Position numbers and translations under genes: made by a program
Shown: positions 7,397-16,399 of the stretch, piece after piece
How positions within the stretch are numbered: position 1 is the first letter of the stretch
How the letters are laid out: every line of letters begins with the position of its first letter
Assembly: GCA_016714975.1 (NCBI GenBank)
Contig: JADKBR010000017.1
Coordinates: forward strand, 496,001-560,000
Direction: 5' to 3'
Source of the DNA: Candidatus Dechloromonas phosphorivorans
GTDB taxonomy: Bacteria; Pseudomonadota; Gammaproteobacteria; Burkholderiales; Rhodocyclaceae
DNA length: 64,000 bases
Notes under the pieces: model-generated
The model's input: the letters and a program-made list of their open reading frames with translations, nothing else
Told to the model about the DNA's origin: nothing
The model's database searches: none

Positions 7397-9775
7397 ATGG
7401 AAATTGACATGACCTCGCCCGCCACGCTCCTCGATACCGAAGAACTTGAACGGATGAATGCTTGGTGGCGTGCCGCCAATTACCTGTCGGTCGGGCAGAT
7501 CTACCTGCTTGCCAACCCGCTGCTCAAGGAACCGCTCAGCCGGGCGCACATCAAGCCCCGCCTGCTCGGCCACTGGGGCACGACGCCCGGGCTCAACTTC
7601 ATCTATGTACATATGAACCGGGCGATCCGGCAGCACGACCTGAACATGATCTTCATCGCCGGCCCCGGCCACGGTGGCCCGGCAGTGGTGGCCAACACAT
7701 ACCTCGAAGGCAGCTACAGCGAGCTGTACCAGGACATAGCGCAGGACGAGGAGGGCATGCGCCGCTTGTTCCGCCAGTTTTCCTTCCCCGGCGGTATTCC
7801 CAGCCATGCCTCGCCGGACACGCCGGGTTCGATCCATGAAGGCGGCGAATTGGGTTATGCGCTGCTCCATGCCTATGGCGCGGTGTTCGACAACCCCGAC
7901 CTGATCGCCTGCTGCGTCGTCGGCGACGGCGAAGCGGAGACAGGGCCGCTCGCCACTTCCTGGCATTCCAACAAGTTCCTCAATCCGCGCACCGATGGCG
8001 CCGTGCTGCCGATCCTGCACCTCAACGGCTACAAGATCGCCAACCCGGCCGTGCTCGCCCGGATCAGCCACGGCGAGCTGGAAAGCCTGTTCGTCGGCTA
8101 CGGCTATCGGCCGTATTTTGTCGAAGGGGATGATCCGGAAACGATGCATCGACTGATGGCTACTGCGGTGGACGCCGCAATCAAGGCGATTTCTGACATC
8201 CAGTGCAACGCGCGGCAAGCCGGTGACGTCAGTCGCCCGTGCTGGCCAATGATCATCCTGCGCTCGCCCAAGGGATGGACCGGACCGAAAACGGTCGATG
8301 GCAGGAAAAGCGAAGGCTCGTGGCGTTCGCACCAGGTGCCGTTCAGTGACATGAACAAGCCGGAGCATGTGCAATTGCTGGCCGAGTGGATGAAGTCCTA
8401 CCGGCCGGACGAACTGTTCGATACCGCTGGCCGGCTGATCCCTGAAATGGAAGCACTCGCGCCAGCCGGCGACCGCCGCATGGGCGCCAATCCGCACGCC
8501 AATGGCGGCGCCTTGCTGCGCGACCTGCAATTGCCCGATTTTCGCGACTACGCAGTGGCCGTGCCGGCGCCTGGTGGCTCGGTGGCCGAGGCGACGCGGA
8601 CCATGGGAATATTCCTGCGCGACGTAGTGCGCCGGAACCCCGACAATTTCCGCGTCTTCGGCCCGGATGAAACCGCCTCCAACCGGCTCGGGGCGCTGTT
8701 CGAAGTCACCGACCGCACCTGGATGGCCGAGCGCTTCGCCGATGACGACCATCTGGCGCCGGACGGCCGGGTCATGGAGATCCTCTCCGAACACGCCTGC
8801 CAGGGCTGGCTTGAGGGCTACCTGCTGACCGGCCGCCACGGCCTGTTTTCCTGCTACGAAGCCTTCATCCACATCGTCGATTCGATGTTCAACCAGCACG
8901 CCAAGTGGCTGAAGATGTGCGGCGAGATTCCCTGGCGGCGGCCGATCGCCTCGCTCAACATCCTGCTTACCTCGCACGTCTGGCGCCAGGATCACAACGG
9001 TTTCTCGCACCAGGATCCGGGCTTCATCGATCATGTGGTCAACAAGAAGGCCGACATCATCCGCGTCTATCTGCCGCCCGATGCCAACACGTTGCTTTAC
9101 GTCACCGACTGCTGCCTGAGGAGCCGCAACCTGGTCAATGTCATCGTCGCCGGCAAGCAGCCGGACCGCCAATGGCTCGACATGGAAGCGGCAATCAACC
9201 ACGCCGGCGCCGGCATCGGCCTCTGGGAATGGGCCTGCAATGACCAGCCGGGCGAACCGGATATCGTTCTGGCAGCGGCCGGCGACGTGCCGACGCTGGA
9301 GATGCTGGCTGCCATCGACATCCTGCATCGACTGGCGCCGGACCTAAAAATGCGCTTCATCAATGTCGTCGACCTGATGACCCTGCAGCCGCAGGAAGAG
9401 CACCCGCACGGCCTGTCGGGCGACGAATTCGACTCGCTGTTCACGACCGACAAGCCGATCCTCTTCGCCTACCACGGCTACCCGTGGCTGATTCACCGCC
9501 TCACCTACCGGCGCAGCAATCACGGCAACCTGCATGTGCGCGGCTACAAGGAGGAGGGCACGACGACGACGCCTTTCGACATGGTCGTGCTCAATACCCT
9601 CGACCGCTTTCATCTGGTCATGGACGTCGCCCGTCGGGTGCCCAGGCTGCGCGCGCAGGCGGTGCACATCAAGCAGGCCATGCGCGACAAGCTCAACGAG
9701 CACACGCAGTACATCCTCGAGCACGGCGAAGACATGCCGGAAATCCGCGAATGGCAATGGCCGGGGCAAAAATGA
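7397..9775 (+). CDS. xfp: Xylulose-5-phosphate/fructose-6-phosphate phosphoketolase
   Basis: 792 residues, full family length. It splits xylulose-5-phosphate (and usually fructose-6-phosphate) with phosphate into acetyl phosphate and glyceraldehyde-3-phosphate (or erythrose-4-phosphate), using thiamine diphosphate. Visible are GHWGTTPGLNFIYVHMNR, the GPGHGGPA loop (about 89-96), GGELGYAL, the TPP signature GDGEAETGPLATSWHSNKF (about 176-194), and HVWRQDHNGFSHQDPGF. An alternative ATG at 7409 has GGAA upstream. Translation is coupled to transaldolase (AAATGATGA overlap). With gnd/zwf nearby this gives a pentose-to-acetyl-phosphate shunt yielding acetyl units without decarboxylation. Confidence 0.95.
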   Translation: MEIDMTSPATLLDTEELERMNAWWRAANYLSVGQIYLLANPLLKEPLSRAHIKPRLLGHWGTTPGLNFIYVHMNRAIRQHDLNMIFIAGPGHGGPAVVANTYLEGSYSELYQDIAQDEEGMRRLFRQFSFPGGIPSHASPDTPGSIHEGGELGYALLHAYGAVFDNPDLIACCVVGDGEAETGPLATSWHSNKFLNPRTDGAVLPILHLNGYKIANPAVLARISHGELESLFVGYGYRPYFVEGDDPETMHRLMATAVDAAIKAISDIQCNARQAGDVSRPCWPMIILRSPKGWTGPKTVDGRKSEGSWRSHQVPFSDMNKPEHVQLLAEWMKSYRPDELFDTAGRLIPEMEALAPAGDRRMGANPHANGGALLRDLQLPDFRDYAVAVPAPGGSVAEATRTMGIFLRDVVRRNPDNFRVFGPDETASNRLGALFEVTDRTWMAERFADDDHLAPDGRVMEILSEHACQGWLEGYLLTGRHGLFSCYEAFIHIVDSMFNQHAKWLKMCGEIPWRRPIASLNILLTSHVWRQDHNGFSHQDPGFIDHVVNKKADIIRVYLPPDANTLLYVTDCCLRSRNLVNVIVAGKQPDRQWLDMEAAINHAGAGIGLWEWACNDQPGEPDIVLAAAGDVPTLEMLAAIDILHRLAPDLKMRFINVVDLMTLQPQEEHPHGLSGDEFDSLFTTDKPILFAYHGYPWLIHRLTYRRSNHGNLHVRGYKEEGTTTTPFDMVVLNTLDRFHLVMDVARRVPRLRAQAVHIKQAMRDKLNEHTQYILEHGEDMPEIREWQWPGQK

Positions 9776-10875
9776 TGAGCGAAAACCCGCTTCTGGCACT
9801 CAAGGCGCTCGGCCAGCACATCTGGCTCGACAATCTGTCGCGTACCCTGCTTCGCGAGGGGGGACTGCAGCGCCTCATCGACGAGGACGGCGTCGACGGT
9901 GTCACCTCGAATCCCGCCATTTTCGAGAAAGCCATCGCCGGCAGTCCCTGCTATCGTGATGACCTGGAACGCCTGCGCGGGGCCGGGCTGAACGCCGAAG
10001 CCTGTTACGAATCGCTGGTCATTGCCGACATCCAGGCGGCCTGCGCCCTGCTTCAGCCGGTCTACGCCAACAGTCTCGGCGAGACCGGCTACGTCAGCCT
10101 GGAGGTGTCGCCCGAACTGGCGCACGACGCAGCCGCGACCGTCGCCGCCGCGCATCGCCTGCGGCAGGCGGTCGGGCGCGCCAACGTCCTCATCAAGGTG
10201 CCGGGTACGCCGTCAGGAATTGGTGCTTTCGAGCAGTTGACCGCAGCAGGCCTCCGGGTCAACGTCACGCTGATCTTTTCACTGGCGCAGTACGCAGCGG
10301 TGGCGCAGGCTTATCTGCGCGGCGCGCAAGCCTGGCTGGACGGCGGCGGAATCCCCGAGCAGTTGCGCTCGGTGGCCAGCATCTTCCTGAGCCGTGTCGA
10401 TACCGCGGTCGACCAGCGCCTCGACGCGCTGGGCACCGCAGGGGCCAAGAGGCTGCGGGGGCAGGCGGGCGTGGCGCTGGCCAGGACCTGCTATCAGCGC
10501 TACCGGGAAATCTTCCACGGGCCGGACTTTGCGCCCCTCAGGGCAGCCGGCGTGCGACCACAGACGCTGCTCTGGGCGAGCACCGGCAGCAAGAATCCGG
10601 CGTACAGCGATGTGCTCTATGTCGAAGCACTGATCGGCCCGGAAAGCATCAATACCCTGCCCGACGCGACCCTGGCCGCGTTTCGCGACCACGGCCGCGC
10701 GGCGGCGCATTTGACGGATGGTTTGGAAGACGCGCAAGCTCATATGCATGCGCTCAAGGCATTGGGTATCGATCCGGCTGAACTGGGCGAACGCCTCCAG
10801 TTTGATGGTGTGCGACTGTTCGCCGAGGCCTATCAAAAAATCATGATCGGCCTGCAGGCGCCGCCGAATGGCTGA
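9772..10875 (+). CDS. tal: Transaldolase
   Basis: 367 residues from the ATGATG that overlaps the xfp stop (the frame is open far upstream but inside xfp). It transfers dihydroxyacetone between sedoheptulose-7-phosphate and erythrose-4-phosphate. Motifs: IWLDNLSRTLL, DGVTSNPAIFEKAI (signature 1), the Schiff-base lysine in NVLIKVPGTPSG (Lys142), NVTLIFSLAQY, FLSRVDTAVD and WASTGSKNPAYSD. The long (over 350 residue) type is typical of beta-proteobacteria, cyanobacteria and actinobacteria. It feeds and drains the pentose pool used by the coupled phosphoketolase. Confidence 0.95.
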   Translation: MMSENPLLALKALGQHIWLDNLSRTLLREGGLQRLIDEDGVDGVTSNPAIFEKAIAGSPCYRDDLERLRGAGLNAEACYESLVIADIQAACALLQPVYANSLGETGYVSLEVSPELAHDAAATVAAAHRLRQAVGRANVLIKVPGTPSGIGAFEQLTAAGLRVNVTLIFSLAQYAAVAQAYLRGAQAWLDGGGIPEQLRSVASIFLSRVDTAVDQRLDALGTAGAKRLRGQAGVALARTCYQRYREIFHGPDFAPLRAAGVRPQTLLWASTGSKNPAYSDVLYVEALIGPESINTLPDATLAAFRDHGRAAAHLTDGLEDAQAHMHALKALGIDPAELGERLQFDGVRLFAEAYQKIMIGLQAPPNG

Positions 10876-10969
10876 AAGGTTGTTCGGATTCCGTCATGTT
10901 CGGAGGCTGGGCACATCGGCCCCTCCGGTATGAAAGAATGACCGACCGCCGCCATGAAGAAATCTTCCC

Positions 10970-10989
10970 TGTGCGCGCCAGCGCACCGA
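10970..10989 (+). promoter_or_regulatory. Recurrent stress-motif copy upstream of Q-rich secreted protein
   Basis: TGTGCGCGCCAGCGCACCGA on the plus strand, about 120 bp before the ATG at 11111. This copy is also a near-perfect palindrome (GTGCGC-GCCA-GCGCAC). Confidence 0.5.
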
Positions 10990-11110
10990 ATGATGCGCCC
11001 GGCCCGCTCACAATCGAACCGCAATGAACGTCGGAGCGGTGTGAATTTGGCAGCGTGTCACTTTCCAGCAACAGCCCCCGAAATCCAGTGAAAGATATGA
11101 GGAAAAGAAA

Positions 11111-12166
11111 ATGCGCTATGTGATCCCTCTCCTGGGGGCGTTGTTCCTGTCGACGACTCCTGCCATTGCTCAGGTGAGCATCGGCATCGGACTTCCCGGG
11201 GTAAGTATTGGCGTCAATTTCCCGGTTTACCCGCAACTCGTCCGGATCCCGGGCTACCCGGTCTACTACGCGCCGCAAGTGGGTTCAAATTTCTTCTTTT
11301 ACGATGGCATGTACTGGCTTTACCAGGGAGACAACTGGTACGCGAGTTCCTGGTACAACGGCCCTTGGGAATTCGTGGGACCGCAGGCGGTGCCGCTGTA
11401 CGTCCTGCGCATCCCGGTGCGCTACTACCGGGCACCCCCAGCGTACTTCCGCGGTTGGCAGCAGGATGCGCCGCCACGCTGGGGCGATCACTGGGGCAAT
11501 GACTGGGCGCAGCAGCGGAGCGGATGGGACAGGTGGAACCGCGGTTCTGCGCCGGCGCCAGCGCCGCTGCCAACCTATCAGCGCCAGTATGCCGGGGATC
11601 GCTATCCCCATCAGGTGGAGCAGCAACGCAATATTCACAACGAGAATTACCGCTACCAGCCGCGCGATGCGCAGGTACGGCAGCACGAACAGGCGTCGCC
11701 CGCCCGGATGGCCCCCGTCCCCGCGCAGCAGGATCGGCCGGAAGCGCGTCAGCAGGATCGGCAGCGGGTACCTCCGCAGGAAACCCAAAGGCCGCCAGAT
11801 GCCCAGCGTGCCTCGCCGCCTGCACAACTCCAACAGGGTGCTCGTCCGCAGCCTCAGCAGAGAAGCGGGGAAGATGTCCAGCGGGCAGCCCCGGCACAAG
11901 CCCCCGTTCAGCAGAGAGGGCCGGTAGACCGGGATCAAATGCAACCGGCACGGCAAGCGCCTGCACAGCATCAACAACGAGTACCTGAACAGCATCAACA
12001 GCAAGCGCCAACATCAAGGCAGGACAACAGCAGTCACGACCGCGGAGCACCACCCCAAGAGCAGGGTCGCGGTCAAGGGCAGGACAAGGAGCGCGATTCA
12101 GGTGACGGGCATGGTCAGGGTCAGGGTCAGGGTCAGGGTCAGGGGCCGAAACAAGTAACTTTTTGA
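11111..12166 (+). CDS. Secreted Tyr/Trp-rich protein with long Gln/Pro-rich tail
   Basis: 351 residues. The signal peptide is MRYVIPLLGALFLSTTPAIAQ. The next 100 residues are aromatic-rich (FPVYPQLVRIPGYPVYYAP, YDGMYWLYQGDNWYASSWYNGPW), a pattern known from small exported proteins of beta- and gamma-proteobacteria with WYxGPW-type blocks. From about residue 160 the chain becomes low-complexity, rich in Gln, Pro, Arg and Ala, and ends in a (GQ)n run encoded by a tandem hexamer. It probably acts in the periplasm or envelope. No enzymatic domain is visible and function is unknown. Confidence 0.75.
   Translation: MRYVIPLLGALFLSTTPAIAQVSIGIGLPGVSIGVNFPVYPQLVRIPGYPVYYAPQVGSNFFFYDGMYWLYQGDNWYASSWYNGPWEFVGPQAVPLYVLRIPVRYYRAPPAYFRGWQQDAPPRWGDHWGNDWAQQRSGWDRWNRGSAPAPAPLPTYQRQYAGDRYPHQVEQQRNIHNENYRYQPRDAQVRQHEQASPARMAPVPAQQDRPEARQQDRQRVPPQETQRPPDAQRASPPAQLQQGARPQPQQRSGEDVQRAAPAQAPVQQRGPVDRDQMQPARQAPAQHQQRVPEQHQQQAPTSRQDNSSHDRGAPPQEQGRGQGQDKERDSGDGHGQGQGQGQGQGPKQVTF
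12113..12142 (+). repeat. Five tandem GGTCAG hexamers
   Basis: Five uninterrupted copies of GGTCAG encode alternating Gly-Gln just before the stop of the Q-rich secreted protein. Because the unit is a multiple of three, copy-number change would alter length without breaking the frame. Confidence 0.85.
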
Positions 12167-12187
12167 TGACGTTGCCGGCGGCCGTCT

Positions 12188-12211
12188 AAAACACACGACG
12201 CGTGTTTTTTT
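12188..12211 (+). terminator. Candidate rho-independent terminator
   Basis: A short stem (ACACG-ACG-CGTGT) is followed by seven T residues, 21 bp after the stop of the Q-rich protein gene. The stem is only five pairs, so strength is uncertain. Confidence 0.5.
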
Positions 12212-12322
12212 GGTTGAAGATGGTTGCCGCACCGTGAGTCCGCAGCGTCTGTGCCTGCAGCAAAGTCCGGCTGATCCGGTTGGGCTCCCCCCAAGCGGCC
12301 TGCAGGGCGGTATCCTCGACGC

Positions 12323-14908
12323 ATGCATTCAATTCATTTGCCAAGCGTAGCGCGTTGGCTGCTGGCCGTGCTGCTCGGGGCACTTCTGTTCTGGCTCGCC
12401 CTGCCGCGACTGCTCGGCCTGGCGGCAGAGCGTTGGCTGGCGATCCCGGGCCTTGAGGCATTGCACGTCGATATCGAGAAAGTCGGTGGCGGGCACGCGC
12501 ACGTGAGCGAACTGCGCGCCATCTATCGCAGTGCCGGCGGCCACCGTTTCAAGATTGCCCTGCACGATGTCGCAGTCGACTATGCGCTGGCAGGTCGCCA
12601 TATCGAGCGACTGGATATTGCCCGCGGCGAGTTGGAGATTATCCCCGGGCAGGCGCCGCAGGGCTCACCCTGGCCGCAACTTGAGTGGCCGCCGCTGCCC
12701 TTGAGCGAAGCGCAAGTCGGTGACCTGCGGGTAGCGGTTCACTGGCCAGAGCGGCCGCCACTGGAAGGGCAGGGCAACTTGCGTTTTCGGCAAACGACGG
12801 GGCAGTTGCAGATGGAATTCCGACCGGCCGCTGACCTGTTGCGGATAACGGCGAGCCAACCGCAACCTCCAGGGAACGAGCTTGAAATCCATGCCGAGTG
12901 GTTCCCAGCCGCCAGTCCGGTGGCAGACGTGCGGCTGCACATCGCTCACCAACCGGACCAACAACCGGCAAGGCTGGTCGCCCGGTTGCCGCTGCCTGTG
13001 CTGGCCGACCTGGGGCGCATTTTTGGCCTTGCCATGCCGTTGACCGCAACACGCGGTACGGCAATGCTGAAGGCGGAAGCGCTTTTGGGTGAGACGGCGG
13101 GAACCGTCCGTGCGCTCAGCGGCGAAGCGGAATTTGCGGATACCCAGATGCAGGCGACGGGGACGACGAATCCCCTGGTACTCACGCTGGCTGGGAAGTT
13201 GGGCTTCGCCTGGCAACCCTCAAACGCCCGGCTTGAATTGCAGCCGGGGCTGCGCTGGCAGGTGATAACCGAGGGGGAGCCGTCGCTACAGGCAAGCGGT
13301 CGGCTTGAGCGGGCCTTTGCACTTCGAGTGGACGATGGCGTGGCGGTCAGTGACGCCGAGTTTCCATTCGCGGTGGGCTCGCCCCAATGGGGGCAATGGG
13401 AGGGCACCGTACAGCGTGTCAAACTAAACGGCGGCACCGGGTTGGCTGATTGGCGTGCCGCCGAAGTCCAGTTGCGCATCAAAGGGCAGTTGAAACAGTG
13501 GCAGCGGGATTCAGTCCAGATGCGCGGCATGCAGGCGGCGGGCAAGGTGGCGCTGCACTGGTCGCACCCGGCCGAACTACGCAGCGAGCTCGCCTTGCAG
13601 CTCGGCGTCCAGCGACTGGCGTGGTTGGGGGACCCGCCGCTGACCGTGGACAAGTCCACCTGGCAAATAAAAGCCGAAGCAGTGGCAAAGGCTGACGGCG
13701 ATTTCTGGAAGAGCCTGGCCTTGAATGGCGAAGCGAGCAGCCCGCAACTGAAAGCGGTGCGAGGTTCGGCCGAAACGCTGACGCTCGGCCCGAGTCGCCT
13801 GCGTCTGGTCCAATTCCGGCTGGCCGGGCCGCAGGGCACCCAGGGTGAATTGTTGCTGGCGGCCGACGCCATGCGGATCGGCACCTGGCCGGCACCCGCT
13901 CTGCGCGCTCGTCTGCGCCTCGATGGCGGCGCCTTGCGCGGCGATGGTGGCTTGCAGTTGCAGGGGACCGATGTGCTCCGCTTTGTCGGGACGCACGCGC
14001 TTTCACGAGGCTGCGGCGAAGCCACGCTGACGACGCAGCAGGCCCTGCAGACTCTGGGCAAGTTGTTGCAGCCGCGTCCACCCACTCTGCTCCCGCTCGA
14101 TTTTCAGGCAGGTGAGGCCGATGCTCGCTTCACGATGGACTGGTGTACGCAGCCACGCCTGCGCTTTGACGCCAAAGGAAGCTTGCAGGTGCGCGATGCC
14201 GCCCTCGGCTGGGAACGGGCGAAGGCCGAAGCGGTTCAGTTCAAGCTGCAGCTCGACGGATTAAATCCGCTGCGAGGCCGCATCCAGCTTGCCGCGCAAC
14301 GCGGCGAACTGGCAACCGGCACGCCGCTGGCCGACCTGAACGTCGACCTGGCCCTGGCGGCGCAGACGCTGAACGTGCATGCTTTGCACGTCAAACTGCT
14401 CGGCGGGAGCGTACACAGCGAGCCACGCAGCCTGCCATGGCCGATAGCGGAACAAGCCCTGCCGCTGGAAATTCGCCAGATCGACCTGGGCCAGTTGCTC
14501 GCTCTGCCCAAGGTTCACGGCTTGTCAGGGAGCGGCCAACTGGGCGGCGTGCTGCCGCTCGTCTATCGCGACGGCAGCGTGGAAATCCGCGACGGCCAGC
14601 TTGACAGCCTGGGTGCCGGCACCCTCAAGTACGCGCCGGCCCAGTCGATTCCGGACAATCCCGGCTTGCAGGCTTTGCGTAACTTCCACTACCGGCAACT
14701 GGGCGTGCACATATGGTATGCCGCCGACGGGACTTACCGGACGCAGGCAACACTGGAAGGCAACAACCCCGATTTCTACAACGGGTATCCCATCCGTTTC
14801 GGGCTCAACATCAACGGCAAGTTGCCGGGCCTGTTCCGCTCGGCAGTTTTTTCCGGGGATTTCAATCGACACATTCTGGAACAATTGCAATCGGGCAAAC
14901 TGGAATAG
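12323..14908 (+). CDS. ydbH: YdbH-family AsmA/TamB-like intermembrane lipid transport protein
   Basis: 861 residues. An N-terminal membrane anchor (about 9-32, VARWLLAVLLGALLFWLALP) is followed by a long beta-rich periplasmic chain typical of the AsmA-like bridge proteins, including the C-terminal DUF748/YdbH-type end (LSGSGQLGGVLPLVYRDGSVEIRDGQLDS ... LQALRNFHYRQLGVHIWY, INGKLPGLFRS). In Escherichia coli YdbH works with TamB and YhdP to carry phospholipids from inner to outer membrane. The next two genes are ynbE and ydbL, the conserved partners, with 39 bp and a near-overlap between them. Confidence 0.88.
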   Translation: MHSIHLPSVARWLLAVLLGALLFWLALPRLLGLAAERWLAIPGLEALHVDIEKVGGGHAHVSELRAIYRSAGGHRFKIALHDVAVDYALAGRHIERLDIARGELEIIPGQAPQGSPWPQLEWPPLPLSEAQVGDLRVAVHWPERPPLEGQGNLRFRQTTGQLQMEFRPAADLLRITASQPQPPGNELEIHAEWFPAASPVADVRLHIAHQPDQQPARLVARLPLPVLADLGRIFGLAMPLTATRGTAMLKAEALLGETAGTVRALSGEAEFADTQMQATGTTNPLVLTLAGKLGFAWQPSNARLELQPGLRWQVITEGEPSLQASGRLERAFALRVDDGVAVSDAEFPFAVGSPQWGQWEGTVQRVKLNGGTGLADWRAAEVQLRIKGQLKQWQRDSVQMRGMQAAGKVALHWSHPAELRSELALQLGVQRLAWLGDPPLTVDKSTWQIKAEAVAKADGDFWKSLALNGEASSPQLKAVRGSAETLTLGPSRLRLVQFRLAGPQGTQGELLLAADAMRIGTWPAPALRARLRLDGGALRGDGGLQLQGTDVLRFVGTHALSRGCGEATLTTQQALQTLGKLLQPRPPTLLPLDFQAGEADARFTMDWCTQPRLRFDAKGSLQVRDAALGWERAKAEAVQFKLQLDGLNPLRGRIQLAAQRGELATGTPLADLNVDLALAAQTLNVHALHVKLLGGSVHSEPRSLPWPIAEQALPLEIRQIDLGQLLALPKVHGLSGSGQLGGVLPLVYRDGSVEIRDGQLDSLGAGTLKYAPAQSIPDNPGLQALRNFHYRQLGVHIWYAADGTYRTQATLEGNNPDFYNGYPIRFGLNINGKLPGLFRSAVFSGDFNRHILEQLQSGKLE

Positions 14909-14947
14909 TTTTGTTAAGCTGGCCCCACCCCCTTTCGGAGCACCATC

Positions 14948-15142
14948 ATGCCCAGTAAATCTCCTCTGCTTTCCCTTGCTGCGCTGGCACTGCTCCTCGC
15001 CGCGTGTTCCCCGACCGTGCAACTCCAGGCGCCGGACAAACCCATCGAAATCAACATGACCGTGAATATCAAGCACGAAATCCTGGTCAAGGTTGAAAAG
15101 GAAGTTCAGCAATTGTTCGATTCGAACAAGGGCCTGTTTTGA
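14948..15142 (+). CDS. ynbE: YnbE-family lipoprotein
   Basis: 64 residues. The lipoprotein signal peptide ends in LLAAC (Cys21). The mature chain PTVQLQAPDKPIEINMTVNIKHEILVKVE is the conserved YnbE segment, which is thought to add a strand to the C-terminal end of YdbH at the outer membrane. It sits between ydbH and ydbL, with a good GGAG site upstream. Confidence 0.9.
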   Translation: MPSKSPLLSLAALALLLAACSPTVQLQAPDKPIEINMTVNIKHEILVKVEKEVQQLFDSNKGLF

Positions 15143-15171
15143 TCAACGCCACACCTGACCAAGGAAATGCC

Positions 15172-15501
15172 ATGAAAACATTGATGAAAGCAGTTTTGTT
15201 CAGCCTGTTGCTGATGATGCAAGGCGCCTTTGCCGCCGACCTCAAGACCGCCAAGGAGCAGGGCTGGGTGGGCGAACAGAACAACGGTTACCTTGGCCTG
15301 GTCAAGAGCGACGCTCCGGCCGACCTGAAGGCGCTGGTGGCCGAGGTAAATGGTCAGCGCAAAGCCCAGTTCACGCAGATTGCCACGAAGAATGGTATCG
15401 CCGAGGCGGAAGCGGCGAAAGTCTTTGCCCGCGAGGCGGCAGAGCGGACCTTGCCGGGAAATTACATTCAGAATCCGGCCGGCGCCTGGGTGAAGAAATA
15501 G
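15172..15501 (+). CDS. ydbL: YdbL-family periplasmic protein (DUF1318)
   Basis: 109 residues from ATG 15172 (AAGGAA ribosome site; an in-frame start at 15139 overlaps ynbE but gives no signal peptide). Signal peptide MKTLMKAVLFSLLLMMQGAFA, then the DUF1318 features KEQGWVGEQNNGYLG, LVAEVNGQRKAQFTQIA, and the end PGNYIQNPAGAWVKK. In E. coli YdbL is a periplasmic chaperone-like partner preventing wrong YdbH-YnbE assembly. Third gene of the operon. Confidence 0.9.
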   Translation: MKTLMKAVLFSLLLMMQGAFAADLKTAKEQGWVGEQNNGYLGLVKSDAPADLKALVAEVNGQRKAQFTQIATKNGIAEAEAAKVFAREAAERTLPGNYIQNPAGAWVKK

Positions 15502-15663
15502 GCGCAGATGACCGCTTTTTCTTGTTGGCAGGTGACAGGTCCGGTGGTTGCAAGGCAAACGATTACCGTAAGCTGTTGGTCGCGTCGATGTGCTGATATG
15601 CCCGTCGAGTTGGATCGGCGTGGCAGCGACCGCATAGCGCGCATTGAATTGTGTTTTTCGATA

Positions 15664-15684
15664 TTTATGTGCGCTTGAGCACAT
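15664..15684. promoter_or_regulatory. Palindromic site upstream of Spy-like gene
   Basis: TGTGC-GCTTGA-GCACA forms an inverted pair about 95 bp before the Spy-like start. It weakly resembles the recurrent TGTG..GC.CAC motif and could be a divergent copy or an unrelated operator. Confidence 0.3.
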
Positions 15685-15769
15685 TCAAGTCCTTGGCTGA
15701 CCTATAGATTGATGCGCTGGTGGCCAACGCCAAGTGTGGCACCAAGCCCATCTTTCAAAGGAGCCGGTC

Positions 15770-16270
15770 ATGAATCAATATCGCAAGTTAGTCCCTTCGC
15801 TTCTCGTTGCCGCAGGCTTGGGCACTTTATTTGTGGCACCGGTCTTCGCTGAACCGGAATGTGACCCGATGAGAGGACGTGACTACCGTCACGAGCAATA
15901 TTCAAAGAACATGGAGCAGCATCAAAAAATGTTGCACGAGACCTTGAAGTTGACCCCGGAACAAGAGCCTGGTTGGAAAAAACTGATTGACTCCGAGCAA
16001 CCGATGCGAGCCGCTGACGCGGCCAAGCGCGAAGACTGGTCGAAGCTCTCTGCCCCTGAACGCGCTGACAAAATGCTTGAACTATCAAAGGTGCGTCAAC
16101 AACATCTGAGTGACCATGTGGTGGCCTTGAAAGCTTTCTACGCCACGCTGACCCCGGCACAACAGAAGAGTTTTGAAGATTTTCACGCAGGTTCGCGTAG
16201 TGGAATGGGCGGCAAGCGCGGACCGGGCATGAACAAGGTCGAAAAAGCGCCTGCTACACAGAAGCCCTGA
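15770..16270 (+). CDS. Spy/CpxP-like periplasmic LTxxQ protein
   Basis: 166 residues from ATG 15770 (AAAGGAG site). Signal peptide MNQYRKLVPSLLVAAGLGTLFVAPVFA. The mature part is helical with two LTxxQ motifs, LKLTPEQEPGWKKL (about 62) and ATLTPAQQKSFEDFH (about 135), the hallmark of the Spy/CpxP family of ATP-independent periplasmic chaperones and stress sensors. The C-terminus is Gly/Lys-rich. It is a single gene and is likely envelope-stress controlled. Confidence 0.85.
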   Translation: MNQYRKLVPSLLVAAGLGTLFVAPVFAEPECDPMRGRDYRHEQYSKNMEQHQKMLHETLKLTPEQEPGWKKLIDSEQPMRAADAAKREDWSKLSAPERADKMLELSKVRQQHLSDHVVALKAFYATLTPAQQKSFEDFHAGSRSGMGGKRGPGMNKVEKAPATQKP

Positions 16271-16399
16271 TAGGGCTGCTGGAGTTTCAGATCAATCGAC
16301 CCCGCCCGCAAGCTGGGTTGATTGCATTGAGCCACAGTGTCCGGTCAACTTGAAGGATGAATCGCTGCAGGCCATGGCTGGCAAAAGGTAGCTTCTAGA

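Noticed and set aside
7301..9328. 675-residue minus-strand open frame opposite the phosphoketolase gene
   Set aside because: Its translation is the antisense of a strongly conserved enzyme, rich in Gly/Arg/Val as GC-rich shadows are, with no domain of its own.
16271..16399. Mg2+-sensing M-box riboswitch upstream of mgtA
   Set aside because: The 129-bp leader has two short imperfect stems but none of the recognisable M-box architecture.
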